Positions 46,481 through 60,620 of a stretch of 64,000 nt of DNA are shown piece by piece. The notes below the pieces were generated by a model, which did not search any database, was not told the DNA's origin, and saw only the letters and a list, made by a program, of their open reading frames with translations. The position numbers and the translations under genes are program-made. Source of the DNA: Nageia nagi. Lineage: Eukaryota; Pinophyta. Position 1 is the first letter of the stretch. Every line of letters begins with the position of its first letter. The stretch spans positions 22,444,001 through 22,508,000 of the forward strand of contig JBITNC010000001.1 of assembly GCA_050084985.1 (NCBI GenBank). The letters run 5' to 3'.

Positions 46481-46910
46481 TATATAGATGCTGATGTGAG
46501 CTCCTCTTACATGCCTTCCCTTCTCTACATGTTTGATGGATAAGTTATTTTTCCCCAGATGACCTCTCACTTCATTATTGTAACACTATTCATGCAGATT
46601 TGATATTTGTAGAGTTGATTATTTAGCCCCACATCGTACCAACTTAGACTTGCTAACTAGGTATTCTATTGATGTGTCTTGATTTAAATTCTCTTTTCAA
46701 GTTCTCATCATCTTTTATATATAACTCTTACCTTCGTTGTTAATTTTTTCAAATGTGAATTGCATCTTGATAATAATAAAAATAGGAACAATAAAAATAA
46801 GAAACAACAACAATAATAATAACCCATCTCTCTTTTCACCAACTATTATCAAAGTACTTGATAAATATAAGAATTTGATAGCAATAATAATATAAATAAG
46901 AGTATGAATT

Positions 46911-46940
46911 TAATAATAATAATAATAATAATAAATAATA

Positions 46941-46971
<31 letters not shown>

Positions 46972-47034
46972 TAATAATAATAGTAATAAGAATAAGATTA
47001 ATAATAAAAACAACAACGATAATAATAATAATAA
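46911..47034. repeat. (AAT)n microsatellite
   Basis: Long imperfect run of AAT/ATA triplets with a few AAG and GAT interruptions. Open frames across it are artefacts. Confidence 0.95.
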
Positions 47035-48785
47035 AGTTCTTTGACTACCTTTAATTTGAATTATGATGAATGTATTGAATGACATATAGGTACAATCAAT
47101 ATTCACCACTCATTAAACTTGTAAACTTATTCTAGATAGGTGAGTTTGGTGATGTGTCCTTGTTGACTAATCCACAAGTTGTCATGGACTTGTTGATGTG
47201 GAGTTCCTATTGATATGTGATTTACTAATTAGTCAACCTTGATGATTTGAGATGTACAAACTATTCCTTTCATTCTTCAATCATAGTTTTCAAGATAATT
47301 CTTACGATAATGTAATGCCCCACTCCTAATGTTGAACTTGTAAAATATTAGAAAAAATATCAGTCTAATATTATTTCATTTTAATTGCTTCCTCTTTCTA
47401 AGCTATGAAATTGTTATGTTCTTTATTAGCATATTCTATAATCTATATGCCATCATATTGGTATATTTTGTTACAATGTATCATATATTATCATGCAAAG
47501 AAATTATATTAAAAAAAGTACATGTTAATTATGTAAATACCTAACAAGTTTTAATATTAGTTACATACATTGAAGCCATGTCAATAAATTGTGTGATAAA
47601 TAAAAATGTGTGGAGTATTCATGTTTCTCATATTCCAATATTGCTTATAGGATAATATCTTCCACCCCATTTCACCTTCATAATGACTTCTTTAACTACG
47701 AATGCCATTGCAACAATACTTTACAGATGTGTTTGGTCTTGAACCCTCTTTACAAGTTACATCTATAGACTCTATCTAACAACATTCTTCTATAAGAATC
47801 AAATATTAACTCTAACTCTCAAATTATTTGCACATGTACCCTGCTTTCCTTCTTGATGGATACAACAATTTTATTTTGGAACAAGCTTTGAATAAAGGAA
47901 TTATTATTCACCTACAAGAATATACTTCTAAGAAATTCTATAATTTTACGTACATTCATACTTTCTTAGAATATTTTTTCATTCTAACTTACGCATGTAC
48001 ATTTTATTCCTCAATCATTCATGTCATTTATTATATGGTTAATGTAATTATCATTTTGAAATACTTGCAAATAGTATGCATGTTGTTGGATCTCTAACTA
48101 CTCACCTATAGGATACAAGTTACCTTCTATCAAGTAGCTTCTAGGATCCTTTGGGATCTTCTCAATCTTGTTATTTTTCATCACAAGAAGATAGTAACTC
48201 CACCCAACAAAAAATGTTACACTTTTTTAATTATTTCCTATTCCAAATCTCTTGTCTATCCCCCAACCCAACATCACTACCCCTATAAGAAGTCTCTCCC
48301 TTGTGCGTATTGGATAAATCAAAGAACACCATATAAGCTACATCTTTCACTATATTTTGGTTTGTGTTGGAGAAACCATGTCATTTTTTGAATTCAAGTC
48401 TCTACATCATGTGCTTGATTTACCAACAATATATTTTGAATTCTATGCCCTTCTTAATGTGCATTTGAATTCTATCACTACAATACTAAAATAAGTTTAT
48501 TTTAATGATTTTTGATTAATTTGCCTTTCTTTCTATTACCATTGTGAATTTCTATGTATATTATCCAATGAGTGGATTTTAACGTAGGTGAAGTAAATTA
48601 ACATACTTCATGTCCCTGATATTTGAATGAATAATAACTCGTATGTAATGTCTTCAATCCTTTCTATAACTTGATATTATCATTTAATCGAATCTTACTA
48701 CTATAACAAATTCAAAAATTAGAGATAAATAAATTAATGTATTATATAATGTATAAAACATATTCTCTTTGTATTTACACTATAC
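47035..48785. other. Unassigned AT-rich sequence
   Basis: No family recognised. A minus-strand stretch near 48100-48180 reads MKNNKIEKIPKDPRS, faintly like the leucine-rich-repeat start of plant NB-LRR genes, but it is too short to call. The open frame at 47828-48097 (plus) shows no motif. Confidence 0.3.
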
Positions 48786-48789
48786 TTTC

Positions 48790-49074
48790 AACCATACAAG
48801 TGTAGCTAAATGGAGTTTATGTATTCTTTTCTAGTTTTTGAAAAATGTAATATCACAAAAAATTATATAAAATATTCTTCTCAAGTACAAATTGAAAATG
48901 ATAAAGAGCTAAATAATTCCTCTTTTATGCCTCCTTTCATGATGTTCTATCATCTTCTTGAAGAGTGCTTCAATCAGCTTGTTCAATGTAGCCATTCTTC
49001 ATTTTGATTCTCTAGTATTCATAATTTGCTCCATTGAACTCTAGAATAGGAAGGGAGTTTATGTTGTTAGCCAT
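48790..49074 (-). pseudogene. Copia H gag, N-terminal fragment
   Basis: Minus strand from an ATG at 49074: MANNINSLPILEFNGANYEY, then RIKMK, the standard opening of many plant copia gags (P.LEF.G.NYEYWRIKMK, here with a stop for Trp), then YLALYHFQFVLEKNIL. Fades out near 48790; the rest of the element is missing. It follows an LTR and primer site in the right order (49183-49726, 49168-49179). Confidence 0.7.
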
Positions 49075-49167
49075 TATAGCTGAAGCAACAAGGCAACAAT
49101 CTCAAATAATTATTTGATAAATTGCTACAAAGATTATAAGCTTATTCGAACCCTTGAACTAAACCAA

Positions 49168-49179
49168 GCTTCAATACCA
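49168..49179 (-). other. Primer-binding site of copia H
   Basis: On the minus strand it reads TGGTATTGAAGC, four bases (TTG and one more) inside the LTR end AAACTTCA. It matches TGGTATCAGAGC at 9 of 12 positions. Confidence 0.65.
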
Positions 49180-49182
49180 CAA

Positions 49183-49726
49183 TGAAGTTTATAGCCAAAA
49201 CTTATAAATAAACATCAACATAATAGAGCAAATACACTCAATGAACAAGAGTGAGAAATGGACAATAATGGAGTTCTCAATATTTATTCTTGAACATCAA
49301 ATGCTACACACCAATACACCAAATGCTACAAACCAATACAACGAAGTTGGGATCAATCCAAAAAATAATGAAACAACATACTTTGTAAAATTTGAATAAT
49401 TATGAATTGATCTAGAATGTGAAATGAACAATCTAAAACCTACAATTACAAAAAATAAAGCAAAATGTAATGCCTAAGATAAAAAGAAAAGTTATACTAA
49501 AATGCATCATCATTTTAGAAAAATACTAATAATATACCAACATTTTAGCGTATACACCTAGAGCTTATACATTCTAGGATTTGCACATGCAAAAATTGAA
49601 ATGTACTAAAGTTTCATTAGAGAGTCCGTGTACCTATGTTTCATTAAGGGGTCCACATTTCATCAAACTGGCTAAAAAATATTAATAAAGTCAAATTTTC
49701 AAGTCAACTCAAGTCAATTTTCAACA
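49183..49726 (-). mobile_element. 5' LTR of truncated copia H
   Basis: About 544 bp: plus-strand start TGAAGTTTATAGCC, end TCAATTTTCAACA, giving minus-strand TGTTGAAAATTGAC...CTATAAACTTCA. The call rests on TG...CA ends, the adjacent primer site and the gag start beyond it. No second LTR was found. Confidence 0.6.
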
Positions 49727-50525
49727 CTCATAGATAAGCTCTAGCATTATGTGTTAGATGAATAATTAAAGCATTGGAAGGAGATGATTACTTTATATCA
49801 CTACATTTCTTATGGGTTCCTCCATTTAAACTCAATTCATTAAAAGACTATGTAATGCTTTGATTCATGTTTTAAGATAATTATTATAAAATATAATGGA
49901 TTACAGTTGAAGGCTAATATTATATGGAGGATATACTATATAGCATATTTCTTGAATTAAGTATATAAGTAGTTATCAATAAATTTTCTTATGGTGAATA
50001 TGTTGAATGAAAAGTGAGATTCGATCTCTTCAATTATATATTAAAGAAAAAATATATAAATTATTTTTAAATTATACCTTAAAATCAAAATAATACTTAA
50101 ATTTTGTATTTAACATACTATCATAAAATTAAATACTTATGTAAATATAGTTATAATTTTTTATGAAACACTTTTTGCAAAACAAAAAACAAAAAGAAAA
50201 AAGTGCATAAAATGCATTCAACTATAATTGTATGATTGAGAGTATAATGAAAATAAAAATGACAAATATTTTATAAATTATATAATAATAATTTTTTTCT
50301 CTAATTTTTAAACTTATTATAGGAGTACAATTCGATAAACCATAATATCTAGTTACAAAGAGGATTGAAGACATTGTATACGAGCTGTTATTCGTTCAAA
50401 TAAAAGGGCCATGGTGTAGTTTAATTTCTTCACTTGCGATAAAATCCATTCCATAGATAATTATACCGAAGGCATTTCCTATGTGATCTTTCCAAGTTCC
50501 CTTGGCAATCGATGACTAACATTTG
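49727..50525. other. Unassigned AT-rich sequence
   Basis: No coding, LTR or repeat signal before the GC-richer segment that starts at about 50380. Confidence 0.3.
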
Positions 50526-50800
50526 CCCTAGCATACAAGACGACGATTGATAGTATATGTGGCTTTGATTGAACATGTATGGTTGACCTTCCTGACCATG
50601 CTAGGTGTTTCGATCTCTATAGCCATCTACTCCTACGTTGTCACGCCTTCCAAGATATTTACTAACCCCTAGCATACAAGACGATTGACAGTATGCGGCT
50701 CGTTGGATGCATATGTATGCTTAACCTTCCTGACTATGTTGGGTGTTTTGATATCCGTAACCATCCACTCCTACACTGCAAGGCCTTGCAAGATATTACT
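50526..50800. repeat. Two direct repeats of about 140 bp
   Basis: Copies at about 50526-50661 and 50667-50800. Shared words in order: CCCTAGCATACAAGACGA, GATTGA.AGTAT, CTTCCTGAC, GGTGTTT, GATATC/GATCTC, CCATC.ACTCCTAC and AAGATATT. In one plus-strand frame both copies read alike (LAYKT.IDS...LPD...CFD...LL.C.A.QDI), which may be chance. The base composition is clearly less AT-rich than the flanks. Confidence 0.75.
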
Positions 50801-51360
50801 ATCGTTACCTGGCTATTTGATATCTATCTTTCTCTCATCAGCAAGCATACATGTCTGACCGCATAGGGAACAATGTGCTTGGTTGTATGGGATAGTAATA
50901 CTTAGCTCTGAAGATGGCATCAATCAAATTCGAATTGCAATTTACGAGTAAAGAAGGATGGAATCTCATTTATTGGTGCATGAAAGGTATCCGATTTAAC
51001 ATTTAATCCACCAAAAATATCTATCCTTACCACTTCTGGATATTTTTTAAATGATCAAAACTAGCTACTAGTATCTCTAGTATCAAATCCAAGGGAGGAG
51101 CCATCAACATCAAAACCAGAACCAACATAGGATCTTTGCAAAAATCACTTACATTTTCTTCCTCTTTTTCTTTTAAAACTTGCTTTAACAAAGAAAAACA
51201 GAGAGAATTGTTATTCACAATTGAAGTTTGCAAGATTATCATGTTTGAAAATATTTACTAAGAATGAGATTTTGTATTTAAAAAATTCTTTCTTACCTTT
51301 GTACTACATGGTTTACTTTTTGCAATGTCTTTAAGTTCTTGGCAATAATGTGAAAGCTTC

Positions 51361-51576
51361 CTAAAGATCGCCTAGAAAACCATAGAGGTTAATAATGCAT
51401 GTATAATGATCAATCCCGGGAATAATACAAAGTTTGAGCCATTGCATCTGCTGAAAATTCTCTTGGGCCTTATCAAAGAAACCATCTGTGTGCATATCTT
51501 GTCCACCTTGCCTACGTTTTTCGAGCCTGCAATACATCATAGCATTAGAAATTATAATATTTGATGGTTCTATCAT
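51361..51576 (-). pseudogene. PPR gene fragment, E-domain-proximal part
   Basis: A 71-codon minus frame: HTDGFFDKAQENFQQMQWLK, then IIPGIDHYTCIINLYGFLGD, L. It fits the end of plant PLS-class PPR proteins (ACSHAGLVDEG..YF..M...I.P...HY.CMVDLLGR.G.L.EA). It ends at a TAG followed by EAF. On the same strand as the fragment at 46030-46480, 5 kb away. Confidence 0.5.
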
Positions 51577-52135
51577 TCAACTACACATATGTAGCCACTA
51601 TTGTAGTCCATGAGATGATGGTTCAATCCTTTGTTTTGTAGAACAGTCTACAAACCCTTTGCGTGATCCCAAACTTAACATAAAAGTTTGGCAGAGTCGA
51701 GGGAGATAGCCATAGAGTCTTCTGCATATGCAACAAAACTGGGTTTTCTATCACAAAGACAACCATCGTAGGGTGCTGCAAATCCCATTAGATATTCTAC
51801 CAAAGTTCCACGCATATTTTGAGGGCCTGTAAATCCAATGTAAAGCGGAAGGGTTTTTAAAAAAGTTAAGAGGGTTTGCGGCAAAAGATCTAAGAGTGAG
51901 GTCGTGGAAGTCTTCAGCGTGAGGGAAAGGTGAATTGATTGTTGTGGCTACAACTGTTGTTTAGAGTCAACGCTTGTGTGGATGAGAAGTTCGTTTGATT
52001 TGAAGATTGCATGAGGAGTTTGCTTCCCGTAGAAAGGCCTGATCTCTTGTATATAGATTGCTGTCGTATCATCCATCCAAGAAAACAAAGAGACACTTCT
52101 GCAGTAAATTATGTGGAGTCATTAAGGAGTTGAAG
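51577..52135 (-). pseudogene. Less AT-rich stretch, possibly the 5' part of the PPR relic
   Basis: Minus frames 51675-51884 (SFVAYAEDSMAISLDSAKLL) and 51914-52096 (MSLCFLGWMIRQQSIYKRSG) are open and Ser/Leu-rich with near-normal base composition, unlike the surrounding AT-rich DNA. They show no PPR motif that I can name. They lie directly upstream, in minus sense, of the PPR fragment and could be a targeting-peptide region or an exon of it. Confidence 0.35.
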
Positions 52136-52162
52136 GTATCTGCAAGTGTGTAACAGTTAGCA

Positions 52163-53120
52163 ATGGCAGCTTCAGTGGGAGTTCCAAAGACAAGCTTGAT
52201 AAATCCCTAGATTCCTCAATTCAACGGTAAAAATTATGAGTATTGGTCAATTACAATGAAGGTATTATTTTGTTCTCAAGATATATGGGATCTTGTGGAG
52301 AATGGGTTCCTTGAACACGCAGATGCTGCAACATATGAATTAACATAAGCAGAGAAAGACACATTAAGAGATAATAGGAAGAAGGACTCCAAAGCTCACA
52401 TATTTCAAGCAGTTCATGAGCGCACATTTTCCCACGGATTGCATTCAGCAAAAAAGTCTATAAAAGCTTGGGATACTCTCCACACAACATATCAAGGCAT
52501 GCAGAAGGTGAAAACAGCCAATCTACAAATGCTGTGAAGGGATTTTGAAATAATATACATGAAGGAGTCTTGAAATAGTAGAGTCATTTTTTACTCAAGT
52601 CATAGGATTGGTAAATCAAATTAGATCTCATGAAGAGAATCATGAAGATAGAAGGGTAGTAGAGAAGATTTTGAGAAGTCTTCCCACAAAGTTTTTTTCT
52701 CTAGTGGTAGCCATAAAGGAAACAAAGAACCTGACACAATATTCGGTTGATGATCTCCATGCATCTCTGATTTCTCATGAGCATTGGTTAAACAAGTTTC
52801 TACATATTTCATTGGAGAATGCTTTTAAAACACAAGTTAATATTGGCCAAGGTAGAGGTAGAGGTAGAGGTAGAGAAACGTAAAATTATAGAGGAAGAGG
52901 AAAAAATTTGTATAGAGGAGGTAGAGGCAATCCATCAAGTTCGAATGGAAGAAGCAACAGTCAAGACACAAATCAAAGAATAAGGTAGAACTGGAGACAA
53001 AATTAACCTCAAGGTGAAAGGTATGAAAAATCGTAAGCACAATGCTATTATTGCGAAAAATATGGCCATGATGCAAATGAATGTAGGAAGAAGCAATATG
53101 AACTTAGTAAGAAAAATGCA
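52163..53120 (+). pseudogene. Copia C gag
   Basis: Plus strand from ATG at 52163: MAASVGVPKTSLINP, then IPQFNGKNYEYWSITMKVLF, then DIWDLVENGF (UBN2-type capsid start). SIKAWDTLHTTYQGMQKVKT follows near 52460, and 52608-52880 reads VNQIRSHEENHEDRRVVEKI, then LRSLPTKFFSLVVAIKETKN and an RGRGRGR tail. An intact CCHC knuckle CYYCEKYGHDANEC lies near 53041-53085. Breaks: TAG at residue 16, TAA before AEKDT, and a shift near 52560. No LTR directly precedes it; a primer-site-distance leader word lies at 52136-52145. Confidence 0.85.
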
Positions 53121-53189
53121 AATTTCACAAGTGAAGAAGCAAAATCAAAAACTTTATTGCTAGCTTTAATGTAGTGCAAGAAAATTGAC

Positions 53190-54338
53190 AAAATATCTTG
53201 TATTTAGATTTTGGCTTTAGTAACCATATGTCTAGAACCAAAGAAGTATTTTCAAATTTAGATGGGAATGTTAAATATGATATTGCAGTAGGAAATGATA
53301 ATAAAGTTTCAATCATGGGAAATGTAAATATTAAAATTATAACCAAACAGGTGCAGAGAAACATTGCCTAGATGTATTTTTTGCTCCTACCCTAAAACAT
53401 AATTTGTTGAGAATAGGAAAACTTCTTGGAAAGGTATATAGAGTGTGTTTTGAAAACAAGGAATGTGTAATTATAGGTCAACTCCCTAGCAAGCAAATTA
53501 TAGAAAAATTTAAATGACAAACAATAGAATGTTTCCTCTTGAGTTAATACATGAATTAAATCCACAAATAGAAAGGAGAGTTACAGTAGTCATCCAAATA
53601 ATGTTTGAAGCAATAATTAAGAATCAAAATTGGTTATGGCATTTGAGATTTAGACATCTCAACTTTGGTGGTTTGAATTTGTTGCACAAAAAAGGAATTG
53701 TGAGAGGATTCCCACCTATATAGGATTCTAAAAAAGCATGTGAAGGATGCACTCTAGGAAAATAAAATAAAGTTTCATTTCCAATAGGAAAATTAATGAG
53801 GGCAAGAGCACCTTTAAAGATTATTCATTCATATTTATGTGGAAAAATGCAAACATCATCAATGAGTGGAGGGAACTATTTCTTGACATTCATAGATGAC
53901 TATACAAGAAAGACATGGGTTTAGTTCCTAACAAAGATGAAGCATTTGAATACTTCAAACAATTTAAGGCACTAGTGAAGAAGCAAAGTGGACACTACAT
54001 CAAGGTGTTAAGAATATATAGAGGTGGAGAATATGTTTCAAATGAATTCTAAAACTTTTGTAAGGAGTATGGAATTCACAAGCAATTCATAGCAATGTAT
54101 ACACCTCAACAAAATGATGTAGTTGAAAGAAAAAATAGGAAAATCATAGAGATAGCAAGAAGCATGTTGAAGGGAAAGCATTTGCCAAATGAGTATTGGT
54201 TAACAATAGTACAATGTGTAGTCTATATCATGAATAAATGCCCAACAAAAATGTAAGAAACATGATTCCAGAAGAAGAATGGATAGGAAGAAAATATAGT
54301 GTTTCTCATATGAGAGTGTTTGGATGTGTGGTTTATGC
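53190..54338 (+). pseudogene. Copia C protease and integrase, first part
   Basis: The protease active region reads LYLDFGFSNHMSR near 53200 (DTGCSNHM usual). The pre-integrase region at 53514-53723 reads NWLWHLRFRHLNFGGLNLLH, then KKGIVRGFPPI and CEGCTLGK. Integrase core: NYFLTFIDDYTRKTWV near 53875, LRIYRGGEYVSNEF near 54010, YTPQQNDVVERKNRKIIEIA near 54100. The reading stops at GTGGTTTATGC (54338), where copia B is inserted, and resumes at 62913. Closely related to element D. Confidence 0.85.
54334..54338. repeat. Target-site duplication TATGC, left of copia B
   Basis: TATGC precedes the B LTR and recurs at 62908-62912, after three extra bases (TAA) beyond the right LTR end. Confidence 0.6.
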
Positions 54339-54798
54339 TGTTAGGATTTGTAATGTAATATTATGTAATATTTCTCTTTAATGTAAATTCACTTAATACT
54401 TAAAGTATCTTTAGATACCTTAAAGAATTAAGGGAATAAAAATATAAAGAGGAATAAATTTAGAAAGAGGATTAAATATAGAAATGTCTTTAACTTTTCC
54501 CTTAAGTTAAAAGGAGGTTAAAGAGTGGGTTTCTTCTTATAAATAGAGAGGTACCCCTCCTCTCATTATAATAAAAAATTGACATTTAGGGTTTGGAGAG
54601 AGGAGAGATTCTGCAAGAGAGATCCTTGAGAATAAGAAGATCCTAATCAATGGATGTACTCCCAAGGAGGGAGGAGCCACTTTATATTTTGTGTTATTTG
54701 TGAGATTAGCTTGTGTTATTGTGCTATGGTGTTGATGTTGGAAGTGCCTTCTTGAGATCTTAGTAAACTAGAGATTAATTTGGAAAGGGTTAGTTTCA
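54339..54798 (+). mobile_element. 5' LTR of copia B
   Basis: 460 bp, TGTTAGGATTTGTAATG...GGTTAGTTTCA. It pairs with the 3' LTR through long matches such as TAATGTAATATTATGTAAT, GGAGGTTAAAG.GTGGG and AGAGGTACCCCTCCTCTCAT. Confidence 0.9.
54538..54546 (+). promoter_or_regulatory. Probable TATA box in copia B LTR
   Basis: TATAAATAG, followed by AGAGGTACCCCTCC; it sits in the middle of the LTR, where the U3/R boundary is expected. The 3' LTR has TAAAAATGG instead, so this motif is decayed there. Confidence 0.5.
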
Positions 54799-54801
54799 TC
54801 A

Positions 54802-54814
54802 ATTGGTATTAGAG
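54802..54814 (+). other. Primer-binding site of copia B
   Basis: TTGGTATTAGAGCC directly after the LTR end (TTTCA, TCAA) matches the initiator-Met site TGGTATCAGAGCC with one change. Confidence 0.9.
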
Positions 54815-54819
54815 CCATT

Positions 54820-57889
<3,070 letters not shown>

Positions 57890-57890
<1 letters not shown>

Positions 57891-58270
57891 GATTCTTTTA
57901 CACCCAAGCATATCCTAGATGGTTCTAACTTTGGTATTTGAAAATCTAGAATGAAAACATAACTTTAAGTTTTTAAGAATAATTTCAAGAAAGGTAGAAA
58001 TAATTAAAATTATGATCATTATAAGTAAAAGAAAACTAAAGCCAAATTTGATAGAAATTATAATTTCTATGACATCTATGCTCATAAAGAAGCTGATTAC
58101 TATAAGGAAAAGAAAGAACAAGGTGAAAAAGGATCTACAAAACTAAATAATTCTAATAATAAGAAGAATAAGAATTTTTCTTATGTTACTATTTTTTACT
58201 TTATAACTCACACTTTGTTAAATGATTGGATTGTTGATTCTAGATGCACTAATCACATGTGTTTTAAAAA
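57890..58270 (+). pseudogene. Copia B gag remnant and protease
   Basis: HILDGSNFGIWKSRMKT near 57915 is a gag N-terminal motif (LDG.NY..WK.RM). It is followed within about 100 codons by YAHKEADYYKEKKE and NDWIVDSRCTNHMCFKK near 58220, the protease active site with DSG changed to DSR. The capsid and knuckle that normally lie between are deleted. Confidence 0.75.
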
Positions 58271-58589
58271 AATAAGTTTAAAAACTTTCATAAGTATAGA
58301 AAAGATGTAATTATGATAGATGATAATTATGTCTTTGAAATTCAAGTTATTGAGAGTGTGCACTTACAAGAAATGATTCTTGAGAATGTCCTTTATGTGC
58401 CTAAACTCACTATAAATCTTCTTTTTATAATTCAAATTGCAAGAAAAGGTTACTCTTTTGATATTAACTCACACTTTTGATGCATGAAAAAGGGTCTTAC
58501 CACTTTGGTAAAAGGTTCAATCAAAGATGATCTTTACATTGTGAATCAATCTCAAAAAAATATATACATTACAACTAATATTTATTTTA

Positions 58590-59160
58590 GAGGTAATCTT
58601 TAACACCATAATTTAAGCCACCTAAACCATAAGAACATTCAAGTTATGAAAGACCATAAACTTGTGGAAGGTTTGCTTATAATATAACCTACAATTAATC
58701 TTTGTGAGAAGTGCATTTTGAGTAAAATAAATTGAAAACATTTCTAAAAGATAAGGTAACTAGAGGAACTCAACCCCTTCACCTTGTGCATTCAGATTCG
58801 ATGGATATATTTTTGACTAAGTCTCTTAGTGGAGCATCTTATGTCTTGACCTTTATTGATGAATTTAGTAGGATGATATTTGGTTATCTTTTAGAGCACA
58901 TAGATTGAACCTTTGATGGGTTCAAAGATCTCAAAGCTTTGGTAGAGAATCAATATGAATTCAATGATTATTATACCAAGTATTAAAACAAAAGGTAGTT
59001 TACAATGTCTTACACTCTTAAATAGAATGGTGTAGTCAAATGGAAGCATAGAACCATTTAAGAAATAGAAATATGTACGTTGGAAGATCTTCCTAGCTTC
59101 ACATGGGGTGAAGTTGTAAATACATGAATGTTTTAAATCCTTTAAAGAAGCTTCAAAGTA
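58590..59160 (+). pseudogene. Copia B integrase
   Basis: LSHLNHKNIQVMKDHKLVEG, then LL and CEKCILSKIN near 58605-58735 is the pre-integrase zinc region. SLSGASYVLTFIDEFSRMIF, then G near 58820-58880 is the core, with HSDSM for the first Asp motif. After this the frame is broken and part of the core is missing; LNRMVXSNGSIEPF near 59015 marks the catalytic Glu region, mutated. Confidence 0.75.
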
Positions 59161-59194
59161 GGAATGTTGGATGAAAGACATGAATGTGTAGTAT

Positions 59195-60090
59195 TAGGCT
59201 CTAATGAAAAATCAAACTTGGGATTTGGTTCCTTATACAAATAAACGTCATATGATTTGTAATAAATGAATTTATAAGATCAAATATAATTCAATTAGAG
59301 AAATTAAAAAATACAAATCAAGATTAGTAGCTAAGGGTTTTTCTCAAAAATACATAATTGATTATGAGAAAACCTTTCCTCAAATGGAAAAGATGCTTAC
59401 TATCAGAGTGATACTTTCTCTTATAATAGCTTAAGGATGAAAAGTTTTTCAACTTGATGTCAAGAGTACTTTTTTCAATGGTGAATTAGATTTGAAAATT
59501 TACATGAACCAACCAAAAAGATTTATTATGGAAGGTAAAGAATCTTTTGTTTATAAATTAAAAAAGTATTTGTATGGATTTAAGGAAGCATCTCAATTTT
59601 GGTACCATAAGATTTTAGGATTATTTGATGATATTAAATTTTCTAAATATTTTTCTGAAATATATATTTTTGTGCTCAACCAAGGGCAAGACTTGATCTT
59701 GATTCTTCTCTATGCTAATGATCTATTGATTACAAAAAATAATATATTCCTCATACAAGATTGCATATCCAAATATAAAGCAAATTTTGAAATGAATGAC
59801 CTTGGCATATTGCTCTACTACCTTGGTATGCAAGTGTACCAATACAAAGATTATACTTATCTTAGTCAATCCAATTATATCTCAGATATTTTGCAAAAGT
59901 TTGGAATGGAGAAGTGCAAATCTGTTGCAATCCAAACCTCTTCTAGAATCTCTTTATCTCTTAATTCTAACTCTTTTTTGATAGATATTATAGATTATAA
60001 GAAACTAATTGGTAGTCTTTTGTATTTGACTATCTCTAGGTTAGATATTACCTTTGCTATGAATTTGTTATTTTGATTTATGCAAAATTT
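59195..60090 (+). pseudogene. Copia B reverse transcriptase
   Basis: MKNQTWDLVPYTNKRHMICN near 59200, YKSRLVAKGFSQKYIIDYEK near 59310, VFQLDVKSTFFNGELDLKIY near 59450, then the 194-codon frame 59492-60076: FVYKLKKYLYGFKEASQFWY, active site LLYANDLLIT (YVDDLL usual; the first Asp is Asn, so catalysis is lost), NDLGILLYYLGMQVYQ, YKKLIGSLLYLTISRLDITF. Stops lie before 59492. Confidence 0.9.
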
Positions 60091-60620
60091 ATAAGTTGAG
60101 CACCTTAATGTAGTTAATCAAAATTTGAGATTTGTTGTTGGCACTAAGGATCTTGCTCTCAAGTATGATAAGTTACAATAATTTTTTGTCTTAATATTTT
60201 CATATTTTAACTATGAAGGAGATAAAGATGATAGAAAATCAACCTTTTCTTACATATTTAGAATTAGTATAGGTGCTATCTTTTAGGCTTTCAAGAAGTA
60301 GCCTACTACTTCTCTCTCTATCACATAGGCTGAATATCATGCAATGTTACTTATAGCCTAGGAAGATGTCTAGTTGAAGCACATTCTAAAAGAAGTTGGG
60401 TATGAGCAAGTTCATCTGTATCAAATTTCTTTAGATAATTAGTTAGCTATTGCTTTAGCAAAAAATCATATTTTCCATTAGATAATAAAGAATGTAGAAA
60501 TCCAATCCCACTTCATCAAAAAGAAAGTTTTGGATGGTTTTCTATACTTGTAGTATTATCCACCAATCCTAAACTCTATAGATTTATTCACCAATCCCCT
60601 ACCTAAATCCCAATCAATGT
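60091..60620 (+). pseudogene. Copia B RNase H
   Basis: EGDKDDRKSTFSYIFRISIG near 60215 (D..R.ST.GY motif), SLSIT, then AEYHAMLLIA near 60320-60360 (catalytic Glu present), SLDN, LAIALAKNHIFH near 60430-60480, IQSHFIKKKVLDG near 60500, and IDLFTNPLPKSQSMLCIMVN near 60580-60630, the normal C-terminal motif. Several in-frame stops. Confidence 0.85.

Noticed and set aside
46849-47109. Leu/Tyr/Ile-rich frame across the AAT array
   Set aside because: Microsatellite artefact with no signal beyond the repeat.
48100-48180. NB-LRR-like words (NNKIEKIPKD) on the minus strand
   Set aside because: About 15 residues only, with no NB-ARC or further leucine-rich repeats nearby.
45962-52135. Pack-MULE call for the PPR-bearing block
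   Set aside because: A 10-base near duplication would suit it, but the ends show only a weak shared word (ACTCCT) and no long inverted repeats, so the class is left open.
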